Positions 9,036-17,196 of a stretch of 64,000 nt of DNA are shown here, one piece after another. This DNA is from Faecalicatena_A orotica. GTDB taxonomy: Bacteria; Bacillota; Clostridia; Lachnospirales; Lachnospiraceae. The stretch is from assembly GCF_040545875.1 (NCBI RefSeq), contig NZ_JBEPMR010000011.1, one strand, 5' to 3'. The translations under genes and the position numbers were made by a program. The notes under the pieces were generated by a model that was not told the origin of the DNA, did not search any database, and saw only the letters and a list, made by a program, of their open reading frames with translations. How positions within the stretch are numbered: position 1 is the stretch's first letter; the number at the start of each line of letters is the position of its first letter.

Positions 9036-9707
9036 TTAAATATCTAACAGCTCACTGACAGTCCGTGCCAGCGTCGTCCTGCACAAAAGGACAGGCCTTT
9101 TTGCAATAGACGCAACGATTTCCTTTGCCTCCTTCGTAAATCCTATGCAGTCCATAACAATCAAATCTGCCTCGATGTCTCTGGCTTTTTCTGCCGCCTT
9201 TCGCACTTCATCCATATCACCATAAGGGTTTGCCGCAATCGGCGTCACTTGTTTCATGATCGGCCCCCACTGGTCATATGCCTGCTGTACCTGCTGTTCA
9301 TCTGGTGTTATCACTATGATGCTGGAGTTCTTACTCAACGCCGCGGCCAGGCCGTTTAAAATCTTAGCCGGATACACAAGCGGTACTTTTGCTTTAAATA
9401 TGTCAGGAAATGTACCTGCACAGAAAAACATAATCAGACAGACCCCCTGATCTTCAAGCCTTGTGATGCAGTCCTGAAGTCTGTCCAGAATAAAGCTCTC
9501 TCCAAACTTTGCAAATGTACCGTCATTCAAACGCGATACTAACACATAGTCATTTTCAAGCGGCTCCATTGAATTGATCTCTTCCTTCGTAAGACCATCC
9601 AGTGCTCCCGCCTGCAGCAGCTCCACGCCTTCGCCGAATATCGGCATGATGTCAGGTGTGACATCGACACGCGGCGACTGCCCGATCGTAACCGCTCCAA
9701 TCTTCAA
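9036..9707 (-). CDS. AroM-family protein
   Basis: This 223-residue protein of unknown function belongs to the AroM family, named after an E. coli gene whose job is not settled. The start is placed at TTG 9707 because AAGGAGG lies 9 bases upstream and the protein then begins MKIGAVTIGQSPRVDV as expected; an ATG at 9752 would add 15 residues that contain the ribosome site. Two cysteines sit in motifs that recall the paired catalytic Cys of Asp/Glu racemases: Cys96 (FCAGTF) and Cys187 (DCIGF). A racemase-like activity is therefore possible but unproven. It is co-directional with OPT copy 2. Confidence 0.8.
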   Translation of the reverse strand: MKIGAVTIGQSPRVDVTPDIMPIFGEGVELLQAGALDGLTKEEINSMEPLENDYVLVSRLNDGTFAKFGESFILDRLQDCITRLEDQGVCLIMFFCAGTFPDIFKAKVPLVYPAKILNGLAAALSKNSSIIVITPDEQQVQQAYDQWGPIMKQVTPIAANPYGDMDEVRKAAEKARDIEADLIVMDCIGFTKEAKEIVASIAKRPVLLCRTTLARTVSELLDI

Positions 9708-9887
9708 ATCACCCACCTCCTTCTTTGTTTTACATGTTTCTCCTTCCTTCAAACACCATAGCAGCTTTATACAAAAAGGGACTTATCCTTTTCTCCAAGA
9801 TAAGCCTCCTTGCTGTATTCTCAATTTTCTCTTTCTTTTTTGTTTCCGGTTTATTTAATAACTTGATTTTAGCATAAAGAAATAATA

Positions 9888-9959
9888 AAATGAAATTATA
9901 TTATTTTATAGCCCGATAAGTTCAGATTATAGAGAATACTGTCAGAATATTCAGAAAGG
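9888..9959. promoter_or_regulatory. LysR operator/promoter block, copy 2
   Basis: This is the second copy of the block at 6306-6377, with the TTAT-N6-ATAA dyad at 9906-9919 and the ribosome site AGAAAGG at the end. It lies between aroM (leftward) and LysR copy 2 (rightward). Conservation outside coding DNA argues that both regulators read the same type of site. Confidence 0.6.
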
Positions 9960-9967
9960 TGGGAATT

Positions 9968-10858
9968 ATGTTAGACTTGAAACTCGATACTTTTCTTGTA
10001 CTGTGCGAAACGAGAAATTACACACAGACAGCCAGTATTTTGAACATCACCCAGCCAGCCGTCACCCAGCACATCCAGCATCTGGAAAGCTGTTATCAGA
10101 CAAAGCTGCTCTATTATGATGAAAAAAGGAAACTCCAGCTCACAGAACACGGCAGATTACTGCAGGCTTTTGCCCAGACGGTCAAAGAAGGATCACTTGA
10201 TATCGCAGAGCGCCTGAAGTCTCCGCCGCAGGAGCCGGAAGAGATAAGAATCGGTACAATCGTCACCACAGGGGAATCACTCGTCCCCCACATGGTCGCA
10301 GAATACCTGCGCAAATATCCCGGCAAAAAAGTCAGTATGTACCTCGATGAAGCAGATGCCCTGCTTATCCAGCTTCAAAACGGCCGCATCCACTTCTGTG
10401 TCACAGACCTCGCCTGCCCGCAGGATGAGTACGAGAGCGAGGAACTGTTTGAATCCGAAACAATTTGTGTCTGCTCCCCAGCCCATCCGCTGGCCGGTAA
10501 GGAGGTAAACTTTCACGAACTAAACGATTACCGGCTCGTCTTCCGTGAAAATGATACCTACTCCAAACATAATCTGATGAATATACTCCAGTCAAACAAC
10601 CAGGATATCAACAATTTCCGCTCCTATGTGGAGATAGGGACCATCAATGCTGTCAAAAAATTAGTAATGGAAAATATCGGGATCTCTTTTATTTACCGTT
10701 TCGTAGTGCAGGATGACCTGAACCTGGGACGTCTCAGCCAGATACATATCCGCAGCTTTTCATCCCCGCGTGTATTCAGGCTTGCATGGATGAAAGACAG
10801 TTATTTTACACCGACCTGCCTTCAGTTTCTGGATATCTGCCGCCAATTGATCCGTTAG
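9968..10858 (+). CDS. LysR-type transcriptional regulator (copy 2)
   Basis: This 296-residue protein is closely related to the regulator at 6390-7316 through its whole length, with an N-terminal helix-turn-helix (TQTASILNITQPAVTQHI) and a LysR substrate-binding domain. ATG 9968 is chosen over GTG 9959 because the latter is inside the AGAAAGGTGGG ribosome site. It is divergent from the aroM-OPT pair, which it probably regulates. Its stop lies 4 bases from the stop of the convergent gene at 10863, with no terminator between. Confidence 0.88.
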   Translation: MLDLKLDTFLVLCETRNYTQTASILNITQPAVTQHIQHLESCYQTKLLYYDEKRKLQLTEHGRLLQAFAQTVKEGSLDIAERLKSPPQEPEEIRIGTIVTTGESLVPHMVAEYLRKYPGKKVSMYLDEADALLIQLQNGRIHFCVTDLACPQDEYESEELFESETICVCSPAHPLAGKEVNFHELNDYRLVFRENDTYSKHNLMNILQSNNQDINNFRSYVEIGTINAVKKLVMENIGISFIYRFVVQDDLNLGRLSQIHIRSFSSPRVFRLAWMKDSYFTPTCLQFLDICRQLIR

Positions 10859-10862
10859 CATC

Positions 10863-12740
10863 TTAACCGTTACTGCCCATCCCGAGCCTGCATACCGCAC
10901 GCCCGTCTTTCGCATCCAGAAGAAGGGACGTGCCGCTTCCTGAAACGTCAAATACCTTGATGATGTTGGACAGCTCCTTCTCTTCCGGCCACAATTCTAA
11001 AAATACATCCGGAAACTTCTTCAGGAGCTCGGGCTGGTAAAGCCTTGTCTTGCTGTTCTCATTGATCGCCCCGTAGTATACGTCCGCTTCTACAAGATCC
11101 TGGAACATATGGCTCCCATAGGATAATTCCGGCCGGTACCCGGCCTTGCTGTAAGCCACCTCACAGATCGCGATAAACTGGCTAATGTCCGCATAGACAA
11201 CCGGGACCCCCAGTTCAGGGGATGATGTTCCGATGCGCCCCGGCACAAGCAGCATAAGTTTCTTATCTTCCTCCTCGTACCGCTGGTTGATCTGGCTGAT
11301 CATCCGTCCCACATCCGGCTTCTTCGCATAAGGATATTCATAATATGCCTGCGGGTCCACCCATACAATCCGGTCCAGACTTTCCTTTTTCGACCTTCGC
11401 ATGGAGGTCCGGCGCACGTCGAAAAGCAGTTCATTGTCAATCCCTTCCGGAATGACTACATTTTCTGATGCAGCTGTCTGCAGCGGGCGGCATTGCAGAA
11501 GGTTCACCTTCCAGACACCGGCTTCAGAATTCTTTACCGCGAATTCCACGTCAACCGGCCGTTCGTATTCTGCCTCAAGCATCTTTAGTATCTTTCGCAT
11601 CATCCTGATAAACTCGTTATTCTCAACCAGACCCTGACAATCTGCAAAATATACCTTGCGGAACTGCCTTCTCTGGGACAGCATATATTCTGCATCCGAA
11701 TCTCTGCTCAGAACGGTCTTCTTCTGCCAGTCTGTCATCTTCTGGATTACCATCTCAAGCGGCTTTGTCGTAAGTCTGTTCTGCGAGAAATCCAGAACAT
11801 CTACCTGCCGCTGGGAAAACTTATGCCGTTCGGCTATCGTAGTCCGGATATTCGCCTGTGCACGGTCCAGACCCACCAGCCTCGGATAATCACCCGGTGT
11901 CCTTTCCACCGCCCTCGTCCCAAGTCCGACAACGATTCTGAGCATTCCCGCATCCGGGTTCATATGCTCCATCCATTTATAAGGATTGTAGGAACAGCCC
12001 ATACCTGCTGCCACCGGAAAATAAAGGTCGCCATAGCGCTCCCCTTCCACTTTCTGTACAAGAAGCGCCATCTGCTCATCAACATCCAGAAGCTTCCGCT
12101 TTCTCCTGTATTCAATTGCAGAAGGATTCATCGTACTGGCATACACCTGCCGCACCGCATCCTCGAGCTCCTGAAGACGTTCCTCCTCAGTTCCCTGATT
12201 CATACAAAAAATCGATTCGTATTTCCCGGAAAATGCATTGCCGTACCCATCCTCCAGAAAACTGCTGGAACGTACGATAATTGGTGTATTGTCGTAATGC
12301 TGAAGCACGCCTTTTAGCTGCATACGCACATATTCCGGGAATACCCCGTTTCTAAGCCTGCTTTTCAGTTCCTCTGCTTCTTTAAAATGCTCTTTCTCCC
12401 TCCGGTGCTTCTCACGGAGCTCCACACAGTCATTCTGCTCAAGAAATTTGCAGAATACATCTGATCCGATAAAATAAGAATGATGCGGTTCTATGAATTC
12501 CCCAAATTCCGGGAGACGCACCTTGATGAGCTTTCTGGCAACCAGAAGCCCGCATGCTTTCCCGCCGATCAGTCCGTCGCCTATGCGCCTTTCCCAGACT
12601 TTTCTGAAATCTTCCGGGGAAAAAAGCTTCAATATAAGCCGTTCCATCCTCGCTTCTGTCGTCATGAGGCTGTTACACACTATCTTCTTTTCATCTTCCG
12701 TCATCTCTTCTTTGTTCATCAGTTCTTCCCAGCCATTCAT
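10863..12740 (-). CDS. PEP/pyruvate-binding (PPDK-N/ATP-grasp) domain protein
   Basis: This 625-residue protein has the ATP-grasp nucleotide-binding part of PEP synthase/pyruvate phosphate dikinase: a GGKACGLLVARKL loop near residue 50, PIIVRSSSFLEDGYGNAFSG near residue 180, and a VDVEFAV-x-L-LQCRPLQ end to that domain. The phosphohistidine swivel domain and PEP-binding barrel of complete enzymes are absent. The last about 200 residues (from about MRRSKKE) match nothing I recognise. ATG 12740 has AAAAGGGGG upstream and is preferred to ATG 12797. It is monocistronic as far as visible. It may phosphorylate or adenylate a separate partner; the substrate is unknown. Confidence 0.75.
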   Translation of the reverse strand: MNGWEELMNKEEMTEDEKKIVCNSLMTTEARMERLILKLFSPEDFRKVWERRIGDGLIGGKACGLLVARKLIKVRLPEFGEFIEPHHSYFIGSDVFCKFLEQNDCVELREKHRREKEHFKEAEELKSRLRNGVFPEYVRMQLKGVLQHYDNTPIIVRSSSFLEDGYGNAFSGKYESIFCMNQGTEEERLQELEDAVRQVYASTMNPSAIEYRRKRKLLDVDEQMALLVQKVEGERYGDLYFPVAAGMGCSYNPYKWMEHMNPDAGMLRIVVGLGTRAVERTPGDYPRLVGLDRAQANIRTTIAERHKFSQRQVDVLDFSQNRLTTKPLEMVIQKMTDWQKKTVLSRDSDAEYMLSQRRQFRKVYFADCQGLVENNEFIRMMRKILKMLEAEYERPVDVEFAVKNSEAGVWKVNLLQCRPLQTAASENVVIPEGIDNELLFDVRRTSMRRSKKESLDRIVWVDPQAYYEYPYAKKPDVGRMISQINQRYEEEDKKLMLLVPGRIGTSSPELGVPVVYADISQFIAICEVAYSKAGYRPELSYGSHMFQDLVEADVYYGAINENSKTRLYQPELLKKFPDVFLELWPEEKELSNIIKVFDVSGSGTSLLLDAKDGRAVCRLGMGSNG

Positions 12741-12924
12741 GTTCCATATCCCCCTTTTCATGATCTTCGGGGAGCAATCCCACATCTTATGCGACATTCT
12801 CCTTGTCCTGATTTCAGTGTAAAATAATCTGCTAAAAATAGCAAATACTTCAAAGTTATATCTTGCATAACCATTTGCTTATATGTTACCGTTCACCCCA
12901 CGCGGGCGTGCACAGCCTGCCTCA

Positions 12925-13890
12925 CTATGCCCTGTCATGGGGTTCGATCTCCAGATCGGGGATGGCCATTTTCATGAACTCCGTCATACTCCTTGTCAGA
13001 TATTTATTCTTGCGGTAGTACAGATAGACCTCCCTGACGGCTTCCGGGTCATCCACCTTATAATAGATGACATCGCGGTTCGGCGGCAGGCTCTTGACAA
13101 CCGTATCGCTCACAAAAGAAGCCCCCATTCCGTATTCCGTCAGATGATATGTAGTCAGAAGCTGGTTCAGTTTCAGTGAAATGTTCAGCTGGACCCCCGC
13201 CCTGCTGCAGATGGCCTCCACCCTTTCCCTTGTATCATTATGTGCCCTCAGTACAATAAACGGTTCATCCTTGAATTTCCGGAGAGGCACTCCCGGGAAT
13301 TCAGGCTGCAGGTGCAGGCCGCCCCGGATATCCTCCACAGTAAGCTGGTACTTTGTCGCCCTCTTATTGCTGTCGAAGGAAGACGGAACCGCAAGCAGCA
13401 GATGTTCTTCCATGAAAATCTTCTTCTCATAAATAGACTCATCCAGCAGATAATTATCAATAATAATATCCAGCTCCCCCGCAAAAAGCTTCTGCTCCAG
13501 AAGAGGGGTGTGCCCCTCAAACAGGCTGAGTTTCACATGTGGATAAGTCTCGCGGAATTTCGCAATAATCGGTGGAAATATGAAGGAAGAAAACAGATAT
13601 GTGCCTCCCACAGACAAATGCCCTGTCTTCAGTTCGTGCAGATTCCCCACATAATACGCGAACTCATCCTCCAGATCCATGATCTTCTCAGCCGTCTTAA
13701 TATAACGCTTTCCACAGTCCGTCAGCTGGATCGGCGTCGTACTCCTGTCAAACAGGGGCATCCCCACTTTACTCTCTACTTTCTTTATCATAGCACTTAA
13801 AGCTGGCTGGGAGATATACAGATTCTCTGCCGCCTTTGAAAAACTGCGCTCTTTATAAACCTCATAAACATAATTCATACCGCTGAACAT
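12925..13890 (-). CDS. LysR-type transcriptional regulator (aminotransferase-linked)
   Basis: This 321-residue protein starts MFSGMNYVYEVYKERSFSKA and has a typical LysR helix-turn-helix (AAENLYISQPALSAMIKKVE) and an effector domain from about residue 90. It is only distantly related to the two other LysR genes in the window. It is divergent from the aspartate aminotransferase/glutamate dehydrogenase pair, with 140 bases between the starts and a 15-bp palindrome in that gap, so it likely regulates them. The GGAGGAACGGC-ATG context supports the start. Confidence 0.88.
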   Translation of the reverse strand: MFSGMNYVYEVYKERSFSKAAENLYISQPALSAMIKKVESKVGMPLFDRSTTPIQLTDCGKRYIKTAEKIMDLEDEFAYYVGNLHELKTGHLSVGGTYLFSSFIFPPIIAKFRETYPHVKLSLFEGHTPLLEQKLFAGELDIIIDNYLLDESIYEKKIFMEEHLLLAVPSSFDSNKRATKYQLTVEDIRGGLHLQPEFPGVPLRKFKDEPFIVLRAHNDTRERVEAICSRAGVQLNISLKLNQLLTTYHLTEYGMGASFVSDTVVKSLPPNRDVIYYKVDDPEAVREVYLYYRKNKYLTRSMTEFMKMAIPDLEIEPHDRA

Positions 13891-13917
13891 GCCGTTCCTC
13901 CAATCCCCATAACCATT

Positions 13918-13932
13918 TAGTTATAATAACTA
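13918..13932. promoter_or_regulatory. LysR operator (T-N11-A palindrome)
   Basis: TAGTTATAATAACTA is a perfect 15-bp palindrome with the T-N11-A form of LysR boxes. Its centre is about 58 bases upstream of the expected start of the aminotransferase transcript, close to the usual LysR recognition position. Confidence 0.65.
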
Positions 13933-13947
13933 TATAAATATAAATAT

Positions 13948-13976
13948 TTGTTTTTATTTTATGATATTTCTATAAT
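13948..13976 (+). promoter_or_regulatory. promoter of the aminotransferase gene
   Basis: TTGTTT (-35) and TATAAT (-10) are separated by 17 bases and lie 55 bases before the start codon. Confidence 0.6.
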
Positions 13977-14030
13977 AAAAGCAAGAACTAAGAGATCTGT
14001 CGTTATAGTTCACTTACAAGGAGGAGATTT

Positions 14031-15311
14031 ATGAAACCAATCGCAGATTATTCAAGCGAAGACCTGAGCGCACTTCTCAACGACCTGGAAGTACAATATA
14101 AAGAAGCCCAGGCACAGAACCTGAAACTGAACATGGCAAGAGGTAAACCGGCAACCACACAGCTTAACTTAAGCAACGCACTGCTGGATAAAATGGAGAG
14201 TTACACACTGGCTGACGGAACAGACGCCAGAAACTATGGTATCCTCGATGGAATCCCGGAATGCAAAAAACTGTTTGGTGAACTTCTCGGGATCAATCCT
14301 GACCAGATTATTATAGGTGGAAACGCCAGCTTAAACGTGATGTTTGATACGCTCAGCTTTTTGTGCCTTTTCGGTACAGGCGGATGCGAACCCTGGATTT
14401 ATTCCAAGCACAATGGAAATCCTGTCAAGTTCCTGTGCCCGGTACCCGGATATGACCGCCACTTCACAATCTGTGAAGAACTCGGAATTGAAATGATCAC
14501 GGTTCCTTTAAACGAAGACGGACCTGATATGGATATTGTAAAAAAACTTGTAAGCGAAGACGAATCCATCAAAGGTATCTGGTGTGTTCCGCTTCATTCC
14601 AATCCGCAGGGCGTATGCTACAGTGACGAAGTTGTAGAACAGCTTGCCTCTATGGAGACAGCAGCAAAAGACTTCCGCATCTTCTGGGATAATGCATACG
14701 GTGTTCATCATATATACGAAGATGTTGCTTTAAAGGATATCATTAAAGAGTGTGAGAAATGCGGCAACCCGGACAGAGTATACTACTTCTTCTCCACTTC
14801 CAAGATCAGCTTCCCCGGAGCAGGAATCGCACTTGTTGCATCCAGCCCGGCAAACATAAAAGAGCTGAAGGGACACATGTCCGCACAGACCATCGGACAC
14901 GACAAGTTAAACCAGCTCCGCCACGTACAGTTCTTCAAGACCCCGGAAAACATCAGGGCACATATGAAGAAACTCGCGGAAGAGTTAAAACCGAAATTCG
15001 ACATGGTTTTAGATAAGCTGGACGAAACACTTTCAGGCAGCGGCCTTGCATCCTGGAGTAATCCGAAGGGAGGATATTTCGTATCACTTGATACGCTTCC
15101 CGGATGTGCAAAACGTACAGTTGAACTCGCAAAGAATGCCGGAGTGACACTGACAGGAGCCGGAGCTACATATCCATACGGAAAAGATCCAAAAGACAGC
15201 AACATCCGTATCGCACCGACTTATCCTACTATCGATGAGCTGGAAAAAGCAATGGATATCTTTACCTTATGTGTAAAAATCGCCGGAATCGAGAAACTAT
15301 TAGAGAAATAA
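14031..15311 (+). CDS. aspartate aminotransferase, class Ic type
   Basis: This 426-residue PLP enzyme belongs to the fold-type I subgroup known from the Corynebacterium-type aspartate aminotransferase. It carries the RGKPA signature at about residues 38-42, GGNASLNVM near residue 97, NPQGVCYS, FWDNAYGVHH and the Schiff-base region FSTSKISFPGAG (Lys near residue 250), and ends with a conserved Arg-containing IRIAPTYP. The reaction would be aspartate plus 2-oxoglutarate to oxaloacetate plus glutamate. AAGGAGGAG precedes the start. It is followed by glutamate dehydrogenase, a sensible partner for deaminating amino acids. Confidence 0.88.
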   Translation: MKPIADYSSEDLSALLNDLEVQYKEAQAQNLKLNMARGKPATTQLNLSNALLDKMESYTLADGTDARNYGILDGIPECKKLFGELLGINPDQIIIGGNASLNVMFDTLSFLCLFGTGGCEPWIYSKHNGNPVKFLCPVPGYDRHFTICEELGIEMITVPLNEDGPDMDIVKKLVSEDESIKGIWCVPLHSNPQGVCYSDEVVEQLASMETAAKDFRIFWDNAYGVHHIYEDVALKDIIKECEKCGNPDRVYYFFSTSKISFPGAGIALVASSPANIKELKGHMSAQTIGHDKLNQLRHVQFFKTPENIRAHMKKLAEELKPKFDMVLDKLDETLSGSGLASWSNPKGGYFVSLDTLPGCAKRTVELAKNAGVTLTGAGATYPYGKDPKDSNIRIAPTYPTIDELEKAMDIFTLCVKIAGIEKLLEK

Positions 15312-15360
15312 GATCAAAAAGTAAACCGATTTAATAAAAACCAAAATGATTGCCACCTCT

Positions 15361-15385
15361 CATTTAATGCCTGCCACATTAAATG
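15361..15385 (+). other. hairpin in the aminotransferase-GDH spacer
   Basis: CATTTAATG and CATTAAATG form a perfect 9-bp stem with a 7-base loop in the 148-base spacer, 75 bases before the gdh start. It has no U-tract, so it is more likely an RNA-processing or stability element than a terminator. The rest of the spacer shows nothing else. Confidence 0.4.
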
Positions 15386-15459
15386 AACTAAGTTTTAAAG
15401 TATCAACTGAAGTTTTTAATGAAGCAATAAAAATATTCAATAATAAAGGAGAATTTATT

Positions 15460-16719
15460 ATGGGACAGTATAATCCTTATGACAACGTTTTAAAGGTAGT
15501 AAAAGAAGCGGCTGATATCCTCGGATATTCAGACAGCGACATCGAAGCAATTAAATATCCTGAGAGAGAATTGAAAGTTGCAATCCCGGTTCGTATGGAC
15601 GACGGAACCACACATGTATTCGAAGGATACCGTATCCAGCACTCTACATCAAGAGGTCCTGCAAAGGGCGGAATCCGTTTCCATCCGGCTGTAAACCTGG
15701 ACGAAGTAAAAGCACTTGCAGCCTGGATGACCTTCAAGTGTGCGGTTGTTAATATTCCTTACGGCGGCGGCAAGGGTGGTGTTGTCTGCGATCCTAACCA
15801 GCTGTCAGAGAACGAAATCCGCGCAATCACAAGAAGATTCACTGCCGCTATTGCTCCCCTGATCGGGCCAGACCAGGATATCCCGGCTCCTGATGTAGGA
15901 ACGAACGCAGCAGTTATGGGCTGGATGATGGACACATACAGCATGTTAAAAGGACACTGTGTACACGGTGTTGTTACAGGTAAGCCAATCGAACTGGGCG
16001 GCGCTCTCGGACGTAACGAAGCAACAGGACGCGGTGTTATGTTCACCACCAAGAATATCCTGAAAAAACTCGGCTTAGATCCAAACGGAACAACAGTCGC
16101 TATCCAGGGTATGGGAAATGTAGGAAGCATCACAGCAAAACTGCTCCACAAAGAAGGCATGAAAGTTGTGGCAGTCAGCGATGTATCCGGCGGTATCTAC
16201 AATCCGAACGGCCTGAATATCCCAGCTATCCTTGAATACCTCTCCAAAGACCGCAGAAACCTCTTAAGCGGATATGAAGAAGAAGGCATGACACGTCTCA
16301 GCAACGCAGAACTGCTTGAGCTTGACGTAAAAGTACTTGTACCGGCTGCATTAGAAAACCAGATTAACGGCTCCAATGCTGACAACATCAAAGCAGACAT
16401 TATTGTAGAGGCTGCCAACGGACCAATCGCTGCTGAAGCTGACGATGTACTCAACGCAAAAGGTATCATCGTAGTACCTGACATCCTCGCAAACGCAGGT
16501 GGTGTTGTTGTTTCCTACTTCGAGTGGGTACAGAACATCCAGTCAGTAAGCTGGACAGAAGAAACTGTCAACGAAAAGCTGAAAAACATTATGGATCCTG
16601 CTTTCGATGCAGTATGGAACATTGCCGACCAGCAGCACACAACACTGCGAACAGGCGCTTACCTGATCGCTGTAAAACGTGTTGTAGATGCAAAGAAAGC
16701 AAGAGCTATCTGGCCATAA
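15460..16719 (+). CDS. gdhA: glutamate dehydrogenase
   Basis: This 419-residue enzyme interconverts glutamate and 2-oxoglutarate plus ammonia. Family signatures are clear: GGGKGGV with the catalytic Lys, DIPAPDVGTN, the nucleotide-binding GMGNVGS loop and NAGGVVVSYFEWVQN. Length and the missing N-terminal extension fit the small hexameric NAD(P)-dependent class; cofactor choice is not certain from sequence. The start at 15460 has AAAGGAG 7 bases upstream. An in-frame ATG at 15346 lacks a ribosome site and gives an unconserved leader. It is the last gene of a two-gene operon ending at 16772. Confidence 0.93.
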   Translation: MGQYNPYDNVLKVVKEAADILGYSDSDIEAIKYPERELKVAIPVRMDDGTTHVFEGYRIQHSTSRGPAKGGIRFHPAVNLDEVKALAAWMTFKCAVVNIPYGGGKGGVVCDPNQLSENEIRAITRRFTAAIAPLIGPDQDIPAPDVGTNAAVMGWMMDTYSMLKGHCVHGVVTGKPIELGGALGRNEATGRGVMFTTKNILKKLGLDPNGTTVAIQGMGNVGSITAKLLHKEGMKVVAVSDVSGGIYNPNGLNIPAILEYLSKDRRNLLSGYEEEGMTRLSNAELLELDVKVLVPAALENQINGSNADNIKADIIVEAANGPIAAEADDVLNAKGIIVVPDILANAGGVVVSYFEWVQNIQSVSWTEETVNEKLKNIMDPAFDAVWNIADQQHTTLRTGAYLIAVKRVVDAKKARAIWP

Positions 16720-16771
16720 GATCAGGCTTCATAAAGCATAAACCACCAATTATCTTTCCTAAAGTTTAAAT

Positions 16772-16812
16772 AGAAAACGGCTCCGGGTTTTTCCGGGGCC
16801 GTTTTCTGTTAT
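16772..16812 (+). terminator. terminator of the aminotransferase-gdh operon
   Basis: GAAAACGGC-CCGGG and CCGGGGCCGTTTTC enclose a T5 loop, followed by TGTTATCC. It lies 53 bases past the gdh stop. Confidence 0.85.
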
Positions 16813-16929
16813 CCTTTCTTCTGTAACATTCTCTTAATCCTGCTGTTCATAGTTTGTTCATTTATTATTCAAAAAGCTTTCATTTTCTCCTCATGTTTTC
16901 TTCATTTCTCTTGCTTATACTAAATATAT

Positions 16930-16957
16930 CAAATGAAGAACGAAAAAACTTCATTTG
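16930..16957. repeat. short inverted repeat in non-coding gap
   Basis: CAAATGAAG and CTTCATTTG are perfect arms with a 10-base A-rich loop. The gap 16813-17004 holds no gene and no other clear signal. Confidence 0.4.
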
Positions 16958-17004
16958 ACAGCACATCCGACAACAAGTGCAATACTATTTGAATAAACTT
17001 TTTC

Positions 17005-17054
17005 ATAATACATGCCGGGAGCCGCAAAAGCGACTACCCGGCATCCTCCCTTTT
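17005..17054. repeat. 50-bp repeat, copy A (nested hairpin)
   Basis: Identical over 50 bases to 18008-18057. It contains ATGCCGGG / CCCGGCAT outer arms and a CGC-AAAA-GCG inner stem, then CCTCCCTTTT. After it comes CGGGGTTTTTAGG, giving a terminator-like end on the plus strand. It lies upstream of the RHH-Uma2 cassette, where no gene needs a terminator. Confidence 0.85.
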
Positions 17055-17076
17055 TACGGGGTTTTTAGGCATATGT

Positions 17077-17135
17077 ATCGTGTGCACGATTTAATTGTTT
17101 CGTATCTTGTGCACGATTGAAATTAATGTTATAAT
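17077..17135 (+). promoter_or_regulatory. promoter with two dyad operators for the RHH gene
   Basis: TTGTGC (17107-17112) and extended -10 TGTTATAAT (17127-17135) are spaced by 17 bases. Two near-identical 14-mers, ATCGTGTGCACGAT (17077-17090) and ATCTTGTGCACGAT (17104-17117), are 27 bases apart. The second covers the -35. This is the arrangement expected of an autorepressed ribbon-helix-helix gene. Confidence 0.65.
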
Positions 17136-17196
17136 TTAACCATAATAGAAAAGATATATCCATATTAGGACCGCCCCATGAAAGAAGGTGATCGTT

